NCBI RefSeq assembly: GCF_900167345.1
Contig: NZ_FUXB01000002.1
Location: 124,001-188,000 of the forward strand
DNA length: 64,000 bases
DNA from: Vibrio cincinnatiensis DSM 19608
GTDB taxonomy: Bacteria > Pseudomonadota > Gammaproteobacteria > Enterobacterales > Vibrionaceae
Direction of reading: 5' to 3'
Part shown: positions 1-11,800 of the stretch, piece by piece
Position numbering within the stretch: the stretch's first letter is position 1
Layout: each line of letters opens with the position of its first letter
Notes under the pieces: generated by a model
Databases searched by the model: none
Told to the model about the DNA's origin: nothing
Seen by the model: the letters and a program-made list of their open reading frames with translations, nothing else
Program-made: the position numbers and the translations under genes

Positions 1-527
1 CCAATGAACCCAGCCGTAGCTCAACCTTTGCAGCGATGGATCGCATCAAACAAGCAGGGGGATACGTCAGTTTTGACCCTAATTTACGTGAAGAGGTCTG
101 GCAAAATCCGTCAGAACTCATTGATGTGGTCATGCTGGCCGTGACCAAAGCAGATGTGGTGAAATTTTCAGAAGAAGAGCTCACGCTTCTCACCCAGACA
201 GAGACGATTGATGAAGGTCTCAATGCGCTAAAAGCGCTGAACATTCCTCTTGTCGTGATTACTCAAGGGGCAAAAGGCGCATTAGTTGTCACGGGTGAAC
301 ACCCGCAATTAGTCACAGGAAAAGTGGTTAAGCCTGTCGATACCACTGGTGCTGGTGATGCTTTTGTTGGAGGATTATTGTATCAACTTTCCTCCAGCAA
401 TCCGTGGCACCAAAATTTGGAAGAGGCGATTTTATGGGCGCACGGCTGCGGCGCATTAGCCACGACACAAAAAGGGGCGATGACCGCTTTGCCAACCCAG
501 CAAGCCCTGCTTGATTTCATTCGTTAA
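1..527 (+). CDS. scrK: Fructokinase, PfkB family (5' end outside window)
   Basis: This is the C-terminal part of a ribokinase/PfkB-family sugar kinase, probably the fructokinase that phosphorylates the fructose released when sucrose 6-phosphate is hydrolysed. The reading frame is open to the left edge (in frame from base 3), so the ATG at 36 is internal and the gene starts outside the window. The PfkB signature DTTGAGDAFVGG is clear near the C-terminus (encoded around 340-375); its GAGD holds the catalytic Asp and anion hole of the family. The stop TAA at 525-527 is followed by a strong terminator. The scr genes next to it support fructokinase over other PfkB sugars, but substrate choice cannot be read from this fragment alone. 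Confidence 0.85.
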   Translation, partial: NEPSRSSTFAAMDRIKQAGGYVSFDPNLREEVWQNPSELIDVVMLAVTKADVVKFSEEELTLLTQTETIDEGLNALKALNIPLVVITQGAKGALVVTGEHPQLVTGKVVKPVDTTGAGDAFVGGLLYQLSSSNPWHQNLEEAILWAHGCGALATTQKGAMTALPTQQALLDFIR

Positions 528-552
528 CTGTCTATTCCTCCTCTTTCTTGTT

Positions 553-587
553 AGCGAACTTTCTTGTCAATAGAAGGTTCGCTTTTT
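553..587 (+). terminator. Rho-independent terminator after scrK
   Basis: Arms 553-564 and 572-583 form a 12-bp stem with one G-U type pair and a 7-nt loop. A run of five T (583-587) follows. The hairpin sits 25 bp after the scrK stop and separates it from the porin gene. Confidence 0.8.
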
Positions 588-2251
<1,664 letters not shown>

Positions 2252-2274
2252 TAGCTCAAGACTTTGAGCATGAC

Positions 2275-2305
2275 AAAAGCCCCTCACAGAATGTGAGGGG
2301 CTTTT
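2275..2305. terminator. Bidirectional terminator between scrY and scrB
   Basis: A perfect 14-bp stem (2275-2288 with 2292-2305) and a 3-nt loop. The A-run on one side and T-run on the other let it serve both convergent genes. Confidence 0.9.
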
Positions 2306-2333
2306 ATATTAGAAAGGTTATTTTAGGTTCACA

Positions 2334-3965
2334 TTAGCAAGGGGCAAACCCACCATTCATTGCACTTAATTGTGCAAATTCTGCGGTAACTTCAGCGCCA
2401 ATCAACGAAATACGGGTAGCATCCGTCGCCGTGAAAACACGCCCTGTCATCACCTGTTCACCTTGGTTAATAAAGATTTCTAATGAGGAGTGATCAGCTA
2501 AAATCTGTAAATGGACTTCTTCTGACTCTAAAGCGAGTTCACGGACTGTATCTCCTTGGCGAATCTCGGTTTGGCTACGGTCAAAACGAAGCACCTTGCT
2601 GTCAGCATCAAAGGACAACACCACTTTATGCTGCGCATTTTCCATTAAATGTAACTCACCGCCCAACGGTAGGTTCAGTATCAATTCGAAGCTTTTCGTC
2701 GCCACATCAACCCCTAGTTCATTTAATGTCAGGGTTTGAACGTTTCTCCGTAACAGCTCAAGCTCAGCAACAGGGCGTTGAATGACTTTTCCTTGCTGCC
2801 AGCTCAGCTCGCGCAATGCTGTAAATTGGTGTATCCAGCCATTGTCACAGCTTGGGTGATCTATCTCATCAGGGAGCCCCATCCAGCCGCAGAGCACACG
2901 TCGTCCATCAGGAGTTTGAGCCGTTTGTGGGGCGTAAAAATCAAACCCTGCATCCAACTGCCAACCTTGTAGAAAATGAAAGTGCCCTTGTTCATCCTGC
3001 TCTACAGTAAAAATTCGGTTTTGGTGCTCAATGGTATGATGGGGATTTTCAGAGCGAATCCCTTGAGGTCCAAAAACAATGAAGGCTTGCCCTTCGAGTT
3101 CAAACCAATCCGGACATTCCCACATATACCCATAAGGGGCTAATTCTTCACCGTATAATCGGTCAAATTGCCAATCTTGTAAGTTGGAAGAATGGTAAAC
3201 CGCCAAGCGCCCCTGTAACGTCTCGGTCTGCGCACCAAGTAACATATGCCAACGCCCTTGTTGATACACCACTTTAGGATCACGTATATGCTCTGTCACA
3301 CCGGGCGGTAAAGTACGGATCACTGGGCCTAATTTTTCAAAAGTCCCCTCTTTAGTTGCTCTGGCAACACATTGCATGGTTTGTCGCTGACGATCATGAC
3401 CTAAGCGTGTATTCCCCGTGTAAAACAGCCAAAGATCCTCGCCATCACTGACAGCATGGCCAGAAAAAACGCCATGGCTATCAAACCAATCCGATGGCGT
3501 CAGAGCAATCGACTGCCATTGCCAGTGAATCAAATCTTGGCTTTTAAGCAGTACCCAGTATTTATCTTTATGTTCACAAGCAAAGGGATGCCATTGATAA
3601 AACAGGTAATATTCCCCTTGGTGGCAAATAAACCCATTCGGGTCATTCAATAAACCTTGTGGTGGAGAAATATGCCATTGAGGGCGATAGGGACAGGCAA
3701 TAGGCTGAAGATGAGCCGACGCCTGTTCACGTTGCTGCTCTGCTATCTGGCGGCCAGTCGCCGCTAAATGCTCATCCGTGATGGTTTCATCACGTACCAT
3801 CGAAAGTTGCCATTCACCTAGAACCGACTCAGTAACAATGTGATCGGGCAAGGTTTTCACTCGCTGAGCATCATGCACAGCAACAGTGATCCGCCCTTTT
3901 GGAGCGAGAATACGTAGAATATTGGTGATACCACCGGCGAGGTCAATCAACAAATCAAGAGACAT
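2334..3965 (-). CDS. scrB: Sucrose-6-phosphate hydrolase, GH32
   Basis: Cytoplasmic beta-fructofuranosidase that splits sucrose 6-phosphate from ScrA into glucose 6-phosphate and fructose. The GH32 catalytic motifs are all visible: NDPNG (nucleophile Asp, about residue 108), RDPKV (transition-state Asp) and WECPD (acid/base Glu), followed by a beta-sandwich domain. At 543 residues it is longer than typical ScrB proteins. About 95 residues precede the WHISPPQGLLNDPNG core, whereas the motif usually sits nearer the N-terminus, so there is an added N-terminal region of unknown role. The gene is a single unit with the operator at 3989-3999 just upstream of its start. Confidence 0.92.
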   Translation of the reverse strand: MSLDLLIDLAGGITNILRILAPKGRITVAVHDAQRVKTLPDHIVTESVLGEWQLSMVRDETITDEHLAATGRQIAEQQREQASAHLQPIACPYRPQWHISPPQGLLNDPNGFICHQGEYYLFYQWHPFACEHKDKYWVLLKSQDLIHWQWQSIALTPSDWFDSHGVFSGHAVSDGEDLWLFYTGNTRLGHDRQRQTMQCVARATKEGTFEKLGPVIRTLPPGVTEHIRDPKVVYQQGRWHMLLGAQTETLQGRLAVYHSSNLQDWQFDRLYGEELAPYGYMWECPDWFELEGQAFIVFGPQGIRSENPHHTIEHQNRIFTVEQDEQGHFHFLQGWQLDAGFDFYAPQTAQTPDGRRVLCGWMGLPDEIDHPSCDNGWIHQFTALRELSWQQGKVIQRPVAELELLRRNVQTLTLNELGVDVATKSFELILNLPLGGELHLMENAQHKVVLSFDADSKVLRFDRSQTEIRQGDTVRELALESEEVHLQILADHSSLEIFINQGEQVMTGRVFTATDATRISLIGAEVTAEFAQLSAMNGGFAPC

Positions 3966-3988
3966 ATGCTTACCTAACTATTAAATTC

Positions 3989-3999
3989 GGGAACGTTCC
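3989..3999. promoter_or_regulatory. ScrR-type operator upstream of scrB
   Basis: GGGAACGTTCC, containing the perfect palindrome GGAACGTTCC, lies 24-34 bp upstream of the scrB start codon. It shares the flank TTAAATT and the GGGAACGTT half with the scrY site, so it is the same operator in its most symmetric form. Confidence 0.8.
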
Positions 4000-4097
4000 A
4001 AAAGTATAAAACATCACTTGCGTAGGCAAGTTTTTCCGTCGTATAACCAAGTATAGGATAGTTGAATGTGAAGCAGAGCACAGAAACCCCTCTTTGA

Positions 4098-4125
4098 TTG
4101 TCAGGATATTTCGCTATCCTGACAA
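4098..4125 (-). terminator. Hairpin after scrR
   Basis: A perfect 11-bp inverted repeat (4098-4108 with 4115-4125) with a 6-nt loop, 23 bp past the scrR stop. There is no clear T-run on either strand, so it may be a weak terminator or a transcript-stabilising hairpin. Confidence 0.5.
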
Positions 4126-4147
4126 CAATGCGAGTGGATGCGACTCA

Positions 4148-5134
4148 TCAACAAGTTTGGCGATCAATGTTTTGGAAAGTTAGCACCACTTTGCTCATCT
4201 CTAACCCTTGCCCAGCAATACGCTCCAACAGCATTTTCGCTGCATTTTCTCCTGCTTTATCAAAGGCATAATTAAAGGTAGATAAGCTTGGTGTGCTCAC
4301 ATAGGCCAACTCATCGTTCCCAACCCCTAACACTTTCACTTGCTGACCCACGGCAATCCCCTGCTCTTGTAGTGCTTTAATCGCCCCTACCGCTAGCCGA
4401 TCCGTCGCACAAAATAGCCCATCCAAGTGTGGATAAGCGGCGATCTGCTGCTTAGCTAAGCGATAACCCGACTCAATCGAAAAGTCGCCCCGCACATGAA
4501 ACAGTAACTCTTGTTGATGCTGAATCAGTGATTGTTCAAGGCCCTGAGAACGTAAAACATCCACCGCCACATCATCACTTTGTACCCCAATAAAACCGAT
4601 ATTTTGACAACCAGCAGCCACTAAACGGTTACCCGCCTCAAAACCGACGCGTTGATCATCATGAACGACACTAGGAATATTATAGAGCGAACCATCTTGA
4701 CCAATTAAGACAACGGGCACCGGAGACTGTTGAATCGCTTTGATCAAAGCCGTATCAAGGTGGGTTGCATAAAACACAATACCCTCGACACGTTTTTGAT
4801 TAAAGATTTGAATATATTCGAGTTCCTTGGCATGCACTTGATGAGTATTGGCCAGTAAAACATGCTTACCTGCTTGTTCAAAAATCGCGGTTAATCCATC
4901 CACCCCCTGCGCAGTGGCGTGGGAAGAAACACGAGGCACAATCACTCCGATTAAATTGGTTTTTTGTGATTTCAGATCTTTCGCCACCTGATTGACAACA
5001 TAACCACAATCAGCAACTGCCTTTAATACTTTGATTTTTGTGGATTCTTTGACGCCATACTCATCATTGATAACCCGAGAGACCGTGGATTTAGACACCC
5101 CGGCTAAACGGGCAACATCATATAAACTTGCCAT
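4148..5134 (-). CDS. scrR: Sucrose operon repressor, LacI family
   Basis: DNA-binding repressor of 328 residues. The N-terminus is a classic LacI helix-turn-helix (SLYDVARLAGVSKSTVSRVIN, about residues 3-23) plus hinge helix, followed by a periplasmic-binding-protein-like sugar domain beginning NLIGVIVPRV. It lies between scrB and scrA, and three operator-like palindromes occur upstream of scrY, scrB and scrA, making it the obvious ligand for them. The effector in related systems is fructose or a fructose phosphate; that is family knowledge, not visible here. It is divergent from scrA, so the shared intergenic operator could also adjust its own expression. Confidence 0.9.
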   Translation of the reverse strand: MASLYDVARLAGVSKSTVSRVINDEYGVKESTKIKVLKAVADCGYVVNQVAKDLKSQKTNLIGVIVPRVSSHATAQGVDGLTAIFEQAGKHVLLANTHQVHAKELEYIQIFNQKRVEGIVFYATHLDTALIKAIQQSPVPVVLIGQDGSLYNIPSVVHDDQRVGFEAGNRLVAAGCQNIGFIGVQSDDVAVDVLRSQGLEQSLIQHQQELLFHVRGDFSIESGYRLAKQQIAAYPHLDGLFCATDRLAVGAIKALQEQGIAVGQQVKVLGVGNDELAYVSTPSLSTFNYAFDKAGENAAKMLLERIAGQGLEMSKVVLTFQNIDRQTC

Positions 5135-5243
5135 TACGACTCTTTTCCATCATCAGTTTGGGATTGATTGCAAAATTACTCGATACGCATTTTGCTGATA
5201 GCGTGATTCTACCCTTGTTTTATGTATTTTCACTTAAGCTTTT

Positions 5244-5259
5244 GGCGATCATCTTCACA
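5244..5259. promoter_or_regulatory. Possible CRP site upstream of scrA
   Basis: The sequence fits TGTGA-N6-TCACA in 8 of 10 core positions (second half TCACA perfect). It lies upstream of the scrA operator, where catabolite activation of a PTS gene would be expected. This is a pattern match only. Confidence 0.4.
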
Positions 5260-5310
5260 TATTCTTGGATTTCATTTTGACCATTGCGGATTTATTGACA
5301 AGAATTAATC

Positions 5311-5324
5311 TTGCAAACGTTCCC
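5311..5324. promoter_or_regulatory. ScrR-type operator upstream of scrA
   Basis: TTGCAAACGTTCCC, the exact reverse complement of the scrY operator at 808-821, 63 bp before the scrA start codon and in the scrR-scrA divergent gap. Confidence 0.8.
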
Positions 5325-5387
5325 AGAAATACAATTAGCAAAACGAAAGACTATCATACAGACAAGTAACAAGAACCGGGGTGAGTT

Positions 5388-6827
5388 ATGGACTATCCAG
5401 TCATAGCAAAACAACTTATGGAGCACTTGGGTGGTAAAGAAAACATCCAAGCGCTAGCACACTGTGCAACTCGATTACGTCTCGCGGTCAAAGATGAATC
5501 ACTGATTAATGAACAGATGATTGAAGAACTTGATGGCGTAAAAGGTCAATTTAAAGTCGCAGGTCAATACCAAATTATTTTTGGTTCAGGCATTGTTAAC
5601 CAAGTCTATGCTGAAATGGCTAAGCTAACAGGCCTTGCTGAAATGTCCACCAATGATGTGGCTTCAGCGGGAGCGCAAAAACAAAATATAGTCCAACGTG
5701 CAGTCAAAGGGTTATCGGATATTTTCGTTCCCATTATTCCTGCGATTGTCGCCGGTGGTTTACTGATGGGGCTATATAACGTCCTGACGGCTACGGGGTT
5801 ATTTATCGATGGCAAATCATTAATCGATGCCAATCCTGGCTTGGCTGATCTAGCCAGCATGATCAACACCTTTGCTAACGCCCCCTTTGTTTATTTGCCC
5901 GTTCTGTTGGCTTTCTCTGCTTCACGAAAATTTGGGGGTAACCCATTCCTTGGTGCAGCTCTCGGGATGCTGATGGTACACCCCGACTTACTCAATGGTT
6001 GGGGATTCGGTAGTGCTTCCGTTTCTGGTGACATTCCAGTTTGGAACATCCTTGGCTTAGAAATTCAAAAGGTTGGCTATCAAGGCTCCGTCTTACCTGT
6101 TCTGGTTGCGACTTTTATTCTTGCTAAAGTTGAAAATGGCTTACGCCGGATTGTTCCTTCCGTGTTAGATAACCTATTAACACCGATGCTAGCGATTTTT
6201 ATCACCGGCTTCCTGACCTTTACCATTGTTGGGCCAGTAACACGTGATGTCGGCTTCCTACTGGGTGATGGCCTAAACTGGTTATATGAATCGGCTGGCT
6301 TCATCGGTGGTGCGCTCTTCGGCTTTATCTATGCTCCCTTTGTTATCACGGGTATGCACCACAGCTTTATCGCTATTGAAACGCAGTTGTTGGCAGACAT
6401 CGCCATCACGGGTGGAACATTCATTTTCCCGATAGCGGCTATGTCCAACGTCGCTCAAGGTGCCGCCGCTCTTGCCGTCGGTTTAACGACCAAAGAAGTG
6501 AAAATGAAAGGGATTGCCATTCCTTCCGGTGTTACCGCTCTATTAGGAATTACTGAACCTGCGATGTTTGGGGTCAACTTAAAACTTCGTTATCCTTTTA
6601 TTGCTGCGATTTGTGGTGCCGCGATTGCCAGTGCCTTTATCACCCTATTCACCGTTAAAGCACACGCACTAGGCGCCGCCGGATTACCAGGTATTATCTC
6701 TATCAGCCCAGATAAAATTGGTTACTACGTAGTGGGTATGATCATCGCGTTTATCGCTTCTTTTGGTCTTACTCTACTGCTTGGTATGCGAGCCAAAGCC
6801 AAACTGGGTGCTCAAGCCAACGCGTAA
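5388..6827 (+). CDS. scrA: PTS sucrose-specific EIIBC component
   Basis: Inner-membrane permease that takes up sucrose and phosphorylates it to sucrose 6-phosphate. The EIIB domain is at residues 1-85 with the phospho-accepting Cys26 in HCATRLRL. The EIIC domain follows with about ten hydrophobic segments and the conserved GITEPAMFGVNL motif near residue 389. There is no EIIA domain, so phosphate must come from a separate EIIA-Glc, as for other sucrose EIIBC proteins. A GGGGTG ribosome-binding site precedes the ATG. The gene stands alone between the divergent scrR and a strong terminator at 6854-6880. Length 479 residues is normal for the family. Confidence 0.93.
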   Translation: MDYPVIAKQLMEHLGGKENIQALAHCATRLRLAVKDESLINEQMIEELDGVKGQFKVAGQYQIIFGSGIVNQVYAEMAKLTGLAEMSTNDVASAGAQKQNIVQRAVKGLSDIFVPIIPAIVAGGLLMGLYNVLTATGLFIDGKSLIDANPGLADLASMINTFANAPFVYLPVLLAFSASRKFGGNPFLGAALGMLMVHPDLLNGWGFGSASVSGDIPVWNILGLEIQKVGYQGSVLPVLVATFILAKVENGLRRIVPSVLDNLLTPMLAIFITGFLTFTIVGPVTRDVGFLLGDGLNWLYESAGFIGGALFGFIYAPFVITGMHHSFIAIETQLLADIAITGGTFIFPIAAMSNVAQGAAALAVGLTTKEVKMKGIAIPSGVTALLGITEPAMFGVNLKLRYPFIAAICGAAIASAFITLFTVKAHALGAAGLPGIISISPDKIGYYVVGMIIAFIASFGLTLLLGMRAKAKLGAQANA

Positions 6828-6853
6828 TACGTCCCCCTATAGCGTTTACGCCT

Positions 6854-6880
6854 TACCCGCTCAAAAGAGCGGGTATTTTT
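6854..6880 (+). terminator. Terminator after scrA
   Basis: A 9-bp stem (6854-6862 with 6867-6875), AAAA loop and T5 tail at 6876-6880. It also lies just past the stop codon of the leftward histidine kinase gene. Confidence 0.9.
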
Positions 6881-8150
6881 ATGGCTTCAAAAAATGAATA
6901 GTGACATCTCGCCCATGTAAATATTTCACCGTTTCACACCGCCAGTGATACTGCTTAATAATTCGGTTAGTGAGTTCTAATCCGAGGCCAAACCCTAAAT
7001 CTTCTGTTTTCTTGGGGCGGCTATCTTCTCGATTTGAAATCAAAACCTGAGCGCCCTCTTGGCGAATCACCACCTTTCCACATTGGGTATGCTGATATGC
7101 ATTTCTAATTAAATTACTCAGTACAATTCGGTATAACGTTGCAGGAAGCCGATAGGATTGATGATGTATATTCACCTCTAGCTGCACTTTTTTATTATCA
7201 AGCAAATAGCTAAGTTCTTGGCAGATCTGTTCAATTGAGCTTCCTAAGTCAACCTCCACCAGAGGGAGTTCTGTTTCTTTTCCTCGGTTGAGCCACAATA
7301 AAGTTTCACACAGATCGCTCATTGTTACGCCAGCGCGTAAAATACGTTCCAATACTTGTTGACGCTTTTCTGGTGAACTTTGTTTTTCAAGCAGTTTCAT
7401 CAATAATTCGCTATTACTACGAACAACGGCTATCGGTGTTCGTAATTCATGACTTGCATGAGCGAGGAATTTTTGTTCTCGACGAAGCGCACTATCAACT
7501 GAAACGAGACTGTTTTTGACCACCTCAGCTAAGCGATTCAGTTCGTTATAATGAAAATCAGGCGCAGGGATCACTAACTGTTCAGGCGTTAATTGTTTTG
7601 CCCAAAGTGCTAGCCGCTCGACAGGTTTTGCCACTCGTTGTACTAAAAAATACATACACAAACCAAATAAACCAATACCAAGCACGGCATAACTAACCAG
7701 TTTAACAAAATGGGGAATTTCTCCCCGAGGCCGATTTTGTATCAGTTCAGGACGTTGAACATCATCCAACACACGATAAATGTAGAGGGGATCGCCAGCC
7801 GTTTGATCATAACGCATTAAAAACACAGCACGCTCAGGTGCTGAAAACCAATGCTGATTTTCGATATATTTCGTAAATTGCATGGGTTGTTCTAATGGTT
7901 CAAATAACGCGGCAATGTCTGATGGAATGGCTTGCCAATGATGAGCAACGTGAAACCCCATCATCATTTCTGGTTTTTGTCCCGTTAATGCGACCTCTCG
8001 ACCAATATCCATCATCATCATCCGCATTCCACCATCCAATCCCTGCTCAAAATAGTTTGCCGCTAAATGGGAGAAGCTGACAACCGTGATGCTGGCCATT
8101 GCCATCATCACACAGATAAGGAAAATCTTCAGGCTACGGCGTAGTTTCAT
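6879..8150 (-). CDS. Sensor histidine kinase of efflux operon
   Basis: Inner-membrane two-component sensor. I place the start at 8150: CAGGATAACG precedes this ATG with good spacing, and the protein then begins MKLRRSLKIF with a membrane segment. Order: TM1 (about residues 8-30), a periplasmic loop of about 120 residues with a Met-rich stretch (GMRMMMMDIG), TM2 (about 151-171), HAMP, a HisKA dimerisation domain with phospho-acceptor His234 in HASHELRTP, and an ATPase domain with N-box NLIRNAYQHT and the FGLGLELTNRI G-box. It overlaps the response regulator gene by 17 bp, so the pair is translated together. As the last gene of the pump operon it probably senses something linked to the exported compounds. 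The overall form resembles QseC/CarS-type kinases; the stimulus is unknown. Confidence 0.9.
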   Translation of the reverse strand: MKLRRSLKIFLICVMMAMASITVVSFSHLAANYFEQGLDGGMRMMMMDIGREVALTGQKPEMMMGFHVAHHWQAIPSDIAALFEPLEQPMQFTKYIENQHWFSAPERAVFLMRYDQTAGDPLYIYRVLDDVQRPELIQNRPRGEIPHFVKLVSYAVLGIGLFGLCMYFLVQRVAKPVERLALWAKQLTPEQLVIPAPDFHYNELNRLAEVVKNSLVSVDSALRREQKFLAHASHELRTPIAVVRSNSELLMKLLEKQSSPEKRQQVLERILRAGVTMSDLCETLLWLNRGKETELPLVEVDLGSSIEQICQELSYLLDNKKVQLEVNIHHQSYRLPATLYRIVLSNLIRNAYQHTQCGKVVIRQEGAQVLISNREDSRPKKTEDLGFGLGLELTNRIIKQYHWRCETVKYLHGRDVTIHFLKP

Positions 8151-8823
8151 CGTTATCCTGCTGTTGGATACTGAACCCAAACCCTGGCACCGTCTGAACC
8201 ATCGCAGGCCATCCCTCTTGGTCTATCTGCTTACGTAGATTAAACATATGCACTTTTAGGCTGTTACTGTCTGGCTGTGCTTCTCCCCAGATCATCTGAA
8301 TGATTTTTTCCCGAGTGACGACAGACGGATATTCTCGCATCAATAATTCCAAAATTTTTATCGAGATAGGTGAGAGCTTCAACTCTTGCCCATAACGGCG
8401 AGCTTTACGCAGCGATAAATCGAGTTCGAGTTCACCAATCCGCAGTTTTGTAGCCTGTCCACTCCGCCGTTTAGACAACACCAACATGCGCACCATGAGC
8501 TCTTGCATAGCAAACGGTTTTACTAAGTAATCATCGGCTCCGTGGTGAAAACCTTGCAGCTTATCATCCAAAGTATCACGCGCTGTCAGCATCAAAACTG
8601 GTGTTTCAATGCCTTGTTCACGAATACGTCGACACACGTCTAAACCTGCAATTTTCGGTAAGTTGAGATCCAGAATAATCACGTCGTATTGATAAGACGT
8701 GATCAGGTTATAACCCACTAGACCATCGGCAGCAAAATCGCACTCTATCCCTTCCAATTGCATATAGTCGATCAGCGCCGTCGCAAGATCGAGGTCATCT
8801 TCAACCAATAAAACCTTTAGCAT
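8134..8823 (-). CDS. Response regulator, OmpR/PhoB family
   Basis: Transcription regulator of 229 residues partnered with the kinase. The receiver domain (1-115) shows the acidic pocket (EDD at 8-10), phospho-acceptor Asp52 in IILDLNLP and conserved Lys102 in YLVKPF. A winged-helix DNA-binding domain follows, with the family end motif VQTVPGFGF. The ATG at 8821-8823 overlaps the RND stop codon (8817-8819) in the sequence ATGCTAA, so translation is coupled to the pump gene. Its place inside the operon suggests it controls the pump promoter upstream of 14516. Confidence 0.92.
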   Translation of the reverse strand: MLKVLLVEDDLDLATALIDYMQLEGIECDFAADGLVGYNLITSYQYDVIILDLNLPKIAGLDVCRRIREQGIETPVLMLTARDTLDDKLQGFHHGADDYLVKPFAMQELMVRMLVLSKRRSGQATKLRIGELELDLSLRKARRYGQELKLSPISIKILELLMREYPSVVTREKIIQMIWGEAQPDSNSLKVHMFNLRKQIDQEGWPAMVQTVPGFGFSIQQQDNDETTP

Positions 8824-11800
8824 GATGCTTTACCTATCACTTTGCACGTAACGTTTTTTACTATACCCACGACTCCCTTCTGTATTTCATACTGAATATA
8901 GAGTAACACGGGTATTAACAGTAAAGTAATCATCGTAGCGAACATAATGCCATACCCTAGTGAAGCCGCCGCAGGTTTTAAAAACTGTGCTTGCATTGAT
9001 GTTTCGCTCAGCAGAGGAATCAAACCTGCAAATGTGGTAATGGATGTCAAAAGAATTGCACGTAGCCGGCTATTACACGCTTCAATAATGGTATCCAATA
9101 TGGGTTTCCCTTCTTCTTGTAAACCGTTATAACGGCTGACCAACAACAAGCTATCATTCACCACCACACCGCTTAAAGCTAAAATACCAAACATAGACAA
9201 AATGCTTAAGGTCAACCCATTCACCCAATGGCCTAAAATCGCGCCGACAATACCAAAGGGAATGGCCATCATAATCAGTAGGGGCTGAATGTAAGAGCGC
9301 AACGGTATCGCTAGTAAGGCATAAATGGCGATCATCGCAGCCACAAACATCAATTCCATCGATTGCATGGTTTCCGCTTGTTGCTCAGCTTCTCCGGCAA
9401 AATCAACCCGCAAATGAGGGTACTCTTTCTGCCACTGTGCCAAAAATTGTTGCTTAACTTGATTGACAACTTGGCTGGGTGACAACATGGCTTTATCCAC
9501 AACGGCACTCACATACACCGCTCGTTGATTGTTAATTCGAGTAATGGCTGACGCTTGGTAATCAGAATCAATCATTGCAACCGAACTGAGGGGGATAACC
9601 GTGCCGTCACTGCTACGAATATTCGCATTCATGATATCTGCTAAGGTTTGACGTTCTTGTTCTGGATAACGAACACTCACCGTGACTTCATCTTGTTTAC
9701 GCTGAAATTTTTGGACTTCTCCCCCCCCAAAAGAATGCAGGACTTGATCAGCCAGCTGTGCCGTCGTTAACCCCAAAGCTCGTCCTTGTTCGGTTAATGT
9801 AAAGCGATACTGTGGTACTCCGGGGCTTAAGTTGTCATCAATACCGCTGATTCCCGGTAAAGCTTGCAGATAAGCTTTCACCGCCTTTCCCGCAGCCGTC
9901 ACCTGTTCAGCATCGCTGGCTTTTAACTCAATTTTAAAGTTATCAACCATATCCATGCTGGCCAATACTTTGAGTTTTTTAGTGCCTTCCAGCAGGCCTA
10001 TCTGCTCATTCCATATTTTTGTAAACTGATTGGTGTCGTACCCCGGAGAGTCAATGAAGGCGACCGTAACACTGCCTTCGGTATCGGATGAAGCCAATAC
10101 CTGTAGGCTGGAAATACTGCTTTGTTCAGTAGGTAATCCCAGCTGAGCACGAAGATGGGTATCAGCCCTTTTCGCTGCCTGTTCAATCACTAATAAATTT
10201 CGATGAGTTTGTCCAAAGCTGGCATCGTCTAACATCGTGATATCTGCCGAAGCGATATCACGAGGAATATCGGGAAAGAAAGCCATTTTAACCGTTCCAG
10301 ACATAGGCAATGTCGCAATCACGATCAGTAGGCTAAGAAATAGCAATAATGTTGCGTAACGAAATCGTAAACACAGTTTAATAACGGGCGTGTACACCTG
10401 ATAATTCAAAAAATTCAATATTGAATCTGCGCTACGCTGAACTCGACTCCAACCACCTTTTGTTGCATTGCGATGAGTATTTAGGTGAGCAAGATGAGAC
10501 GGTAAAATCAGTTTTGATTCCACCATGGAAAGCAATAAACAGACCGTCACAACCGCAGCAAACTGAGCAAAAATTTGCCCAAGCCCACCTGTCACATTGG
10601 ATAACGCCATAAATGCAGCAACGGTAGTCAGCACACCAAACACGGTAGGTATTGCGACTTTCATGGCCCCTTTAATCGAGTTATCTAGGCTGTCACCCTC
10701 GTTACGCCGAGTGTCATAAATGCTTTCGCCTACCACCACCGCATCATCAACAACAATCCCGAGTGCCATAATAAAACCAAAAGTCGTCATCTCATTGATG
10801 GTGAGGTTGGCAAACGAACCTGTCATGAAAAATAGTGAGCCAAAAAAGACAAACGGTAAGCCCGCAGCAACCCAAAAAGCCACTCGAACGTTTAAAAACA
10901 GCGCCAGAACAAAAAAGACAAGAATGATGCCTGATATAGCATTTTTCACCAGTAAACTGAGGCGATCATTAATCATCTGGCTTTGATCGTACCAAGTCTC
11001 TAAGAAAACCTCTTCTGGCAATAAGTGTTGATCTCGCCATTGCTGGACGACTGATTTTGCTTGCTCAGCAATCAGAGTGACATCACCATACTCGTCCATC
11101 ACGATTTCAATCGACATGCCATTTTGTTGGTTATAACGAGATAATGTGAAGGTGTCTTCATCAAATGTTTCTCGAACAACGGCTATCTCACCCAGTTTAA
11201 GTGTTGTACCTTGTGAAGTATTAATAAGAGGTATTTGAGCAAATTCTTCCGCCTCATACCTCTGGTTTGCCACTTTCAGGCGAACCGCTTTATCAGGATG
11301 ACGCAAACTGGTCGTAAGAGGTGTCGATGACTCCGCATTCACCTTATCTTCAACGTCAGACAAACTTAGGTTATAACTTTGTAAAGTGGCTTCATCAATA
11401 TCGATAGAAATAACCGGATCAGCGCTCGCTTTGATTTCTAAATCTCGAATGGCAGGTTGTTGCAAAAGATCGGTTTTTAACTCTTGTGCTAACGACTGCA
11501 AAGTCGCTCTATCCACGCTACCATAGAGCTGAACCCAAATGGCGTGATCTTGCATACGATCTTTTTCAATGATCGGTTTTTCTGCATCAGTGGGGAAATT
11601 ATTGATCCCATCCACTTTTGTTTTAATGTCTGAGAGTAACGTGTTGAGATTGTAATCACTGGTTTTCTCAATAGTGACCGTACTGCCGCCAGCGTTAGAG
11701 GTAGAGGTAATCCGTTTTATTCCCGGAACGCTTTCCAATGCCTCTTCAATTTTAATCGCAACCCCCTCTTCCGCTTGCTTGGGGTCGCCGCTGTTATAGG

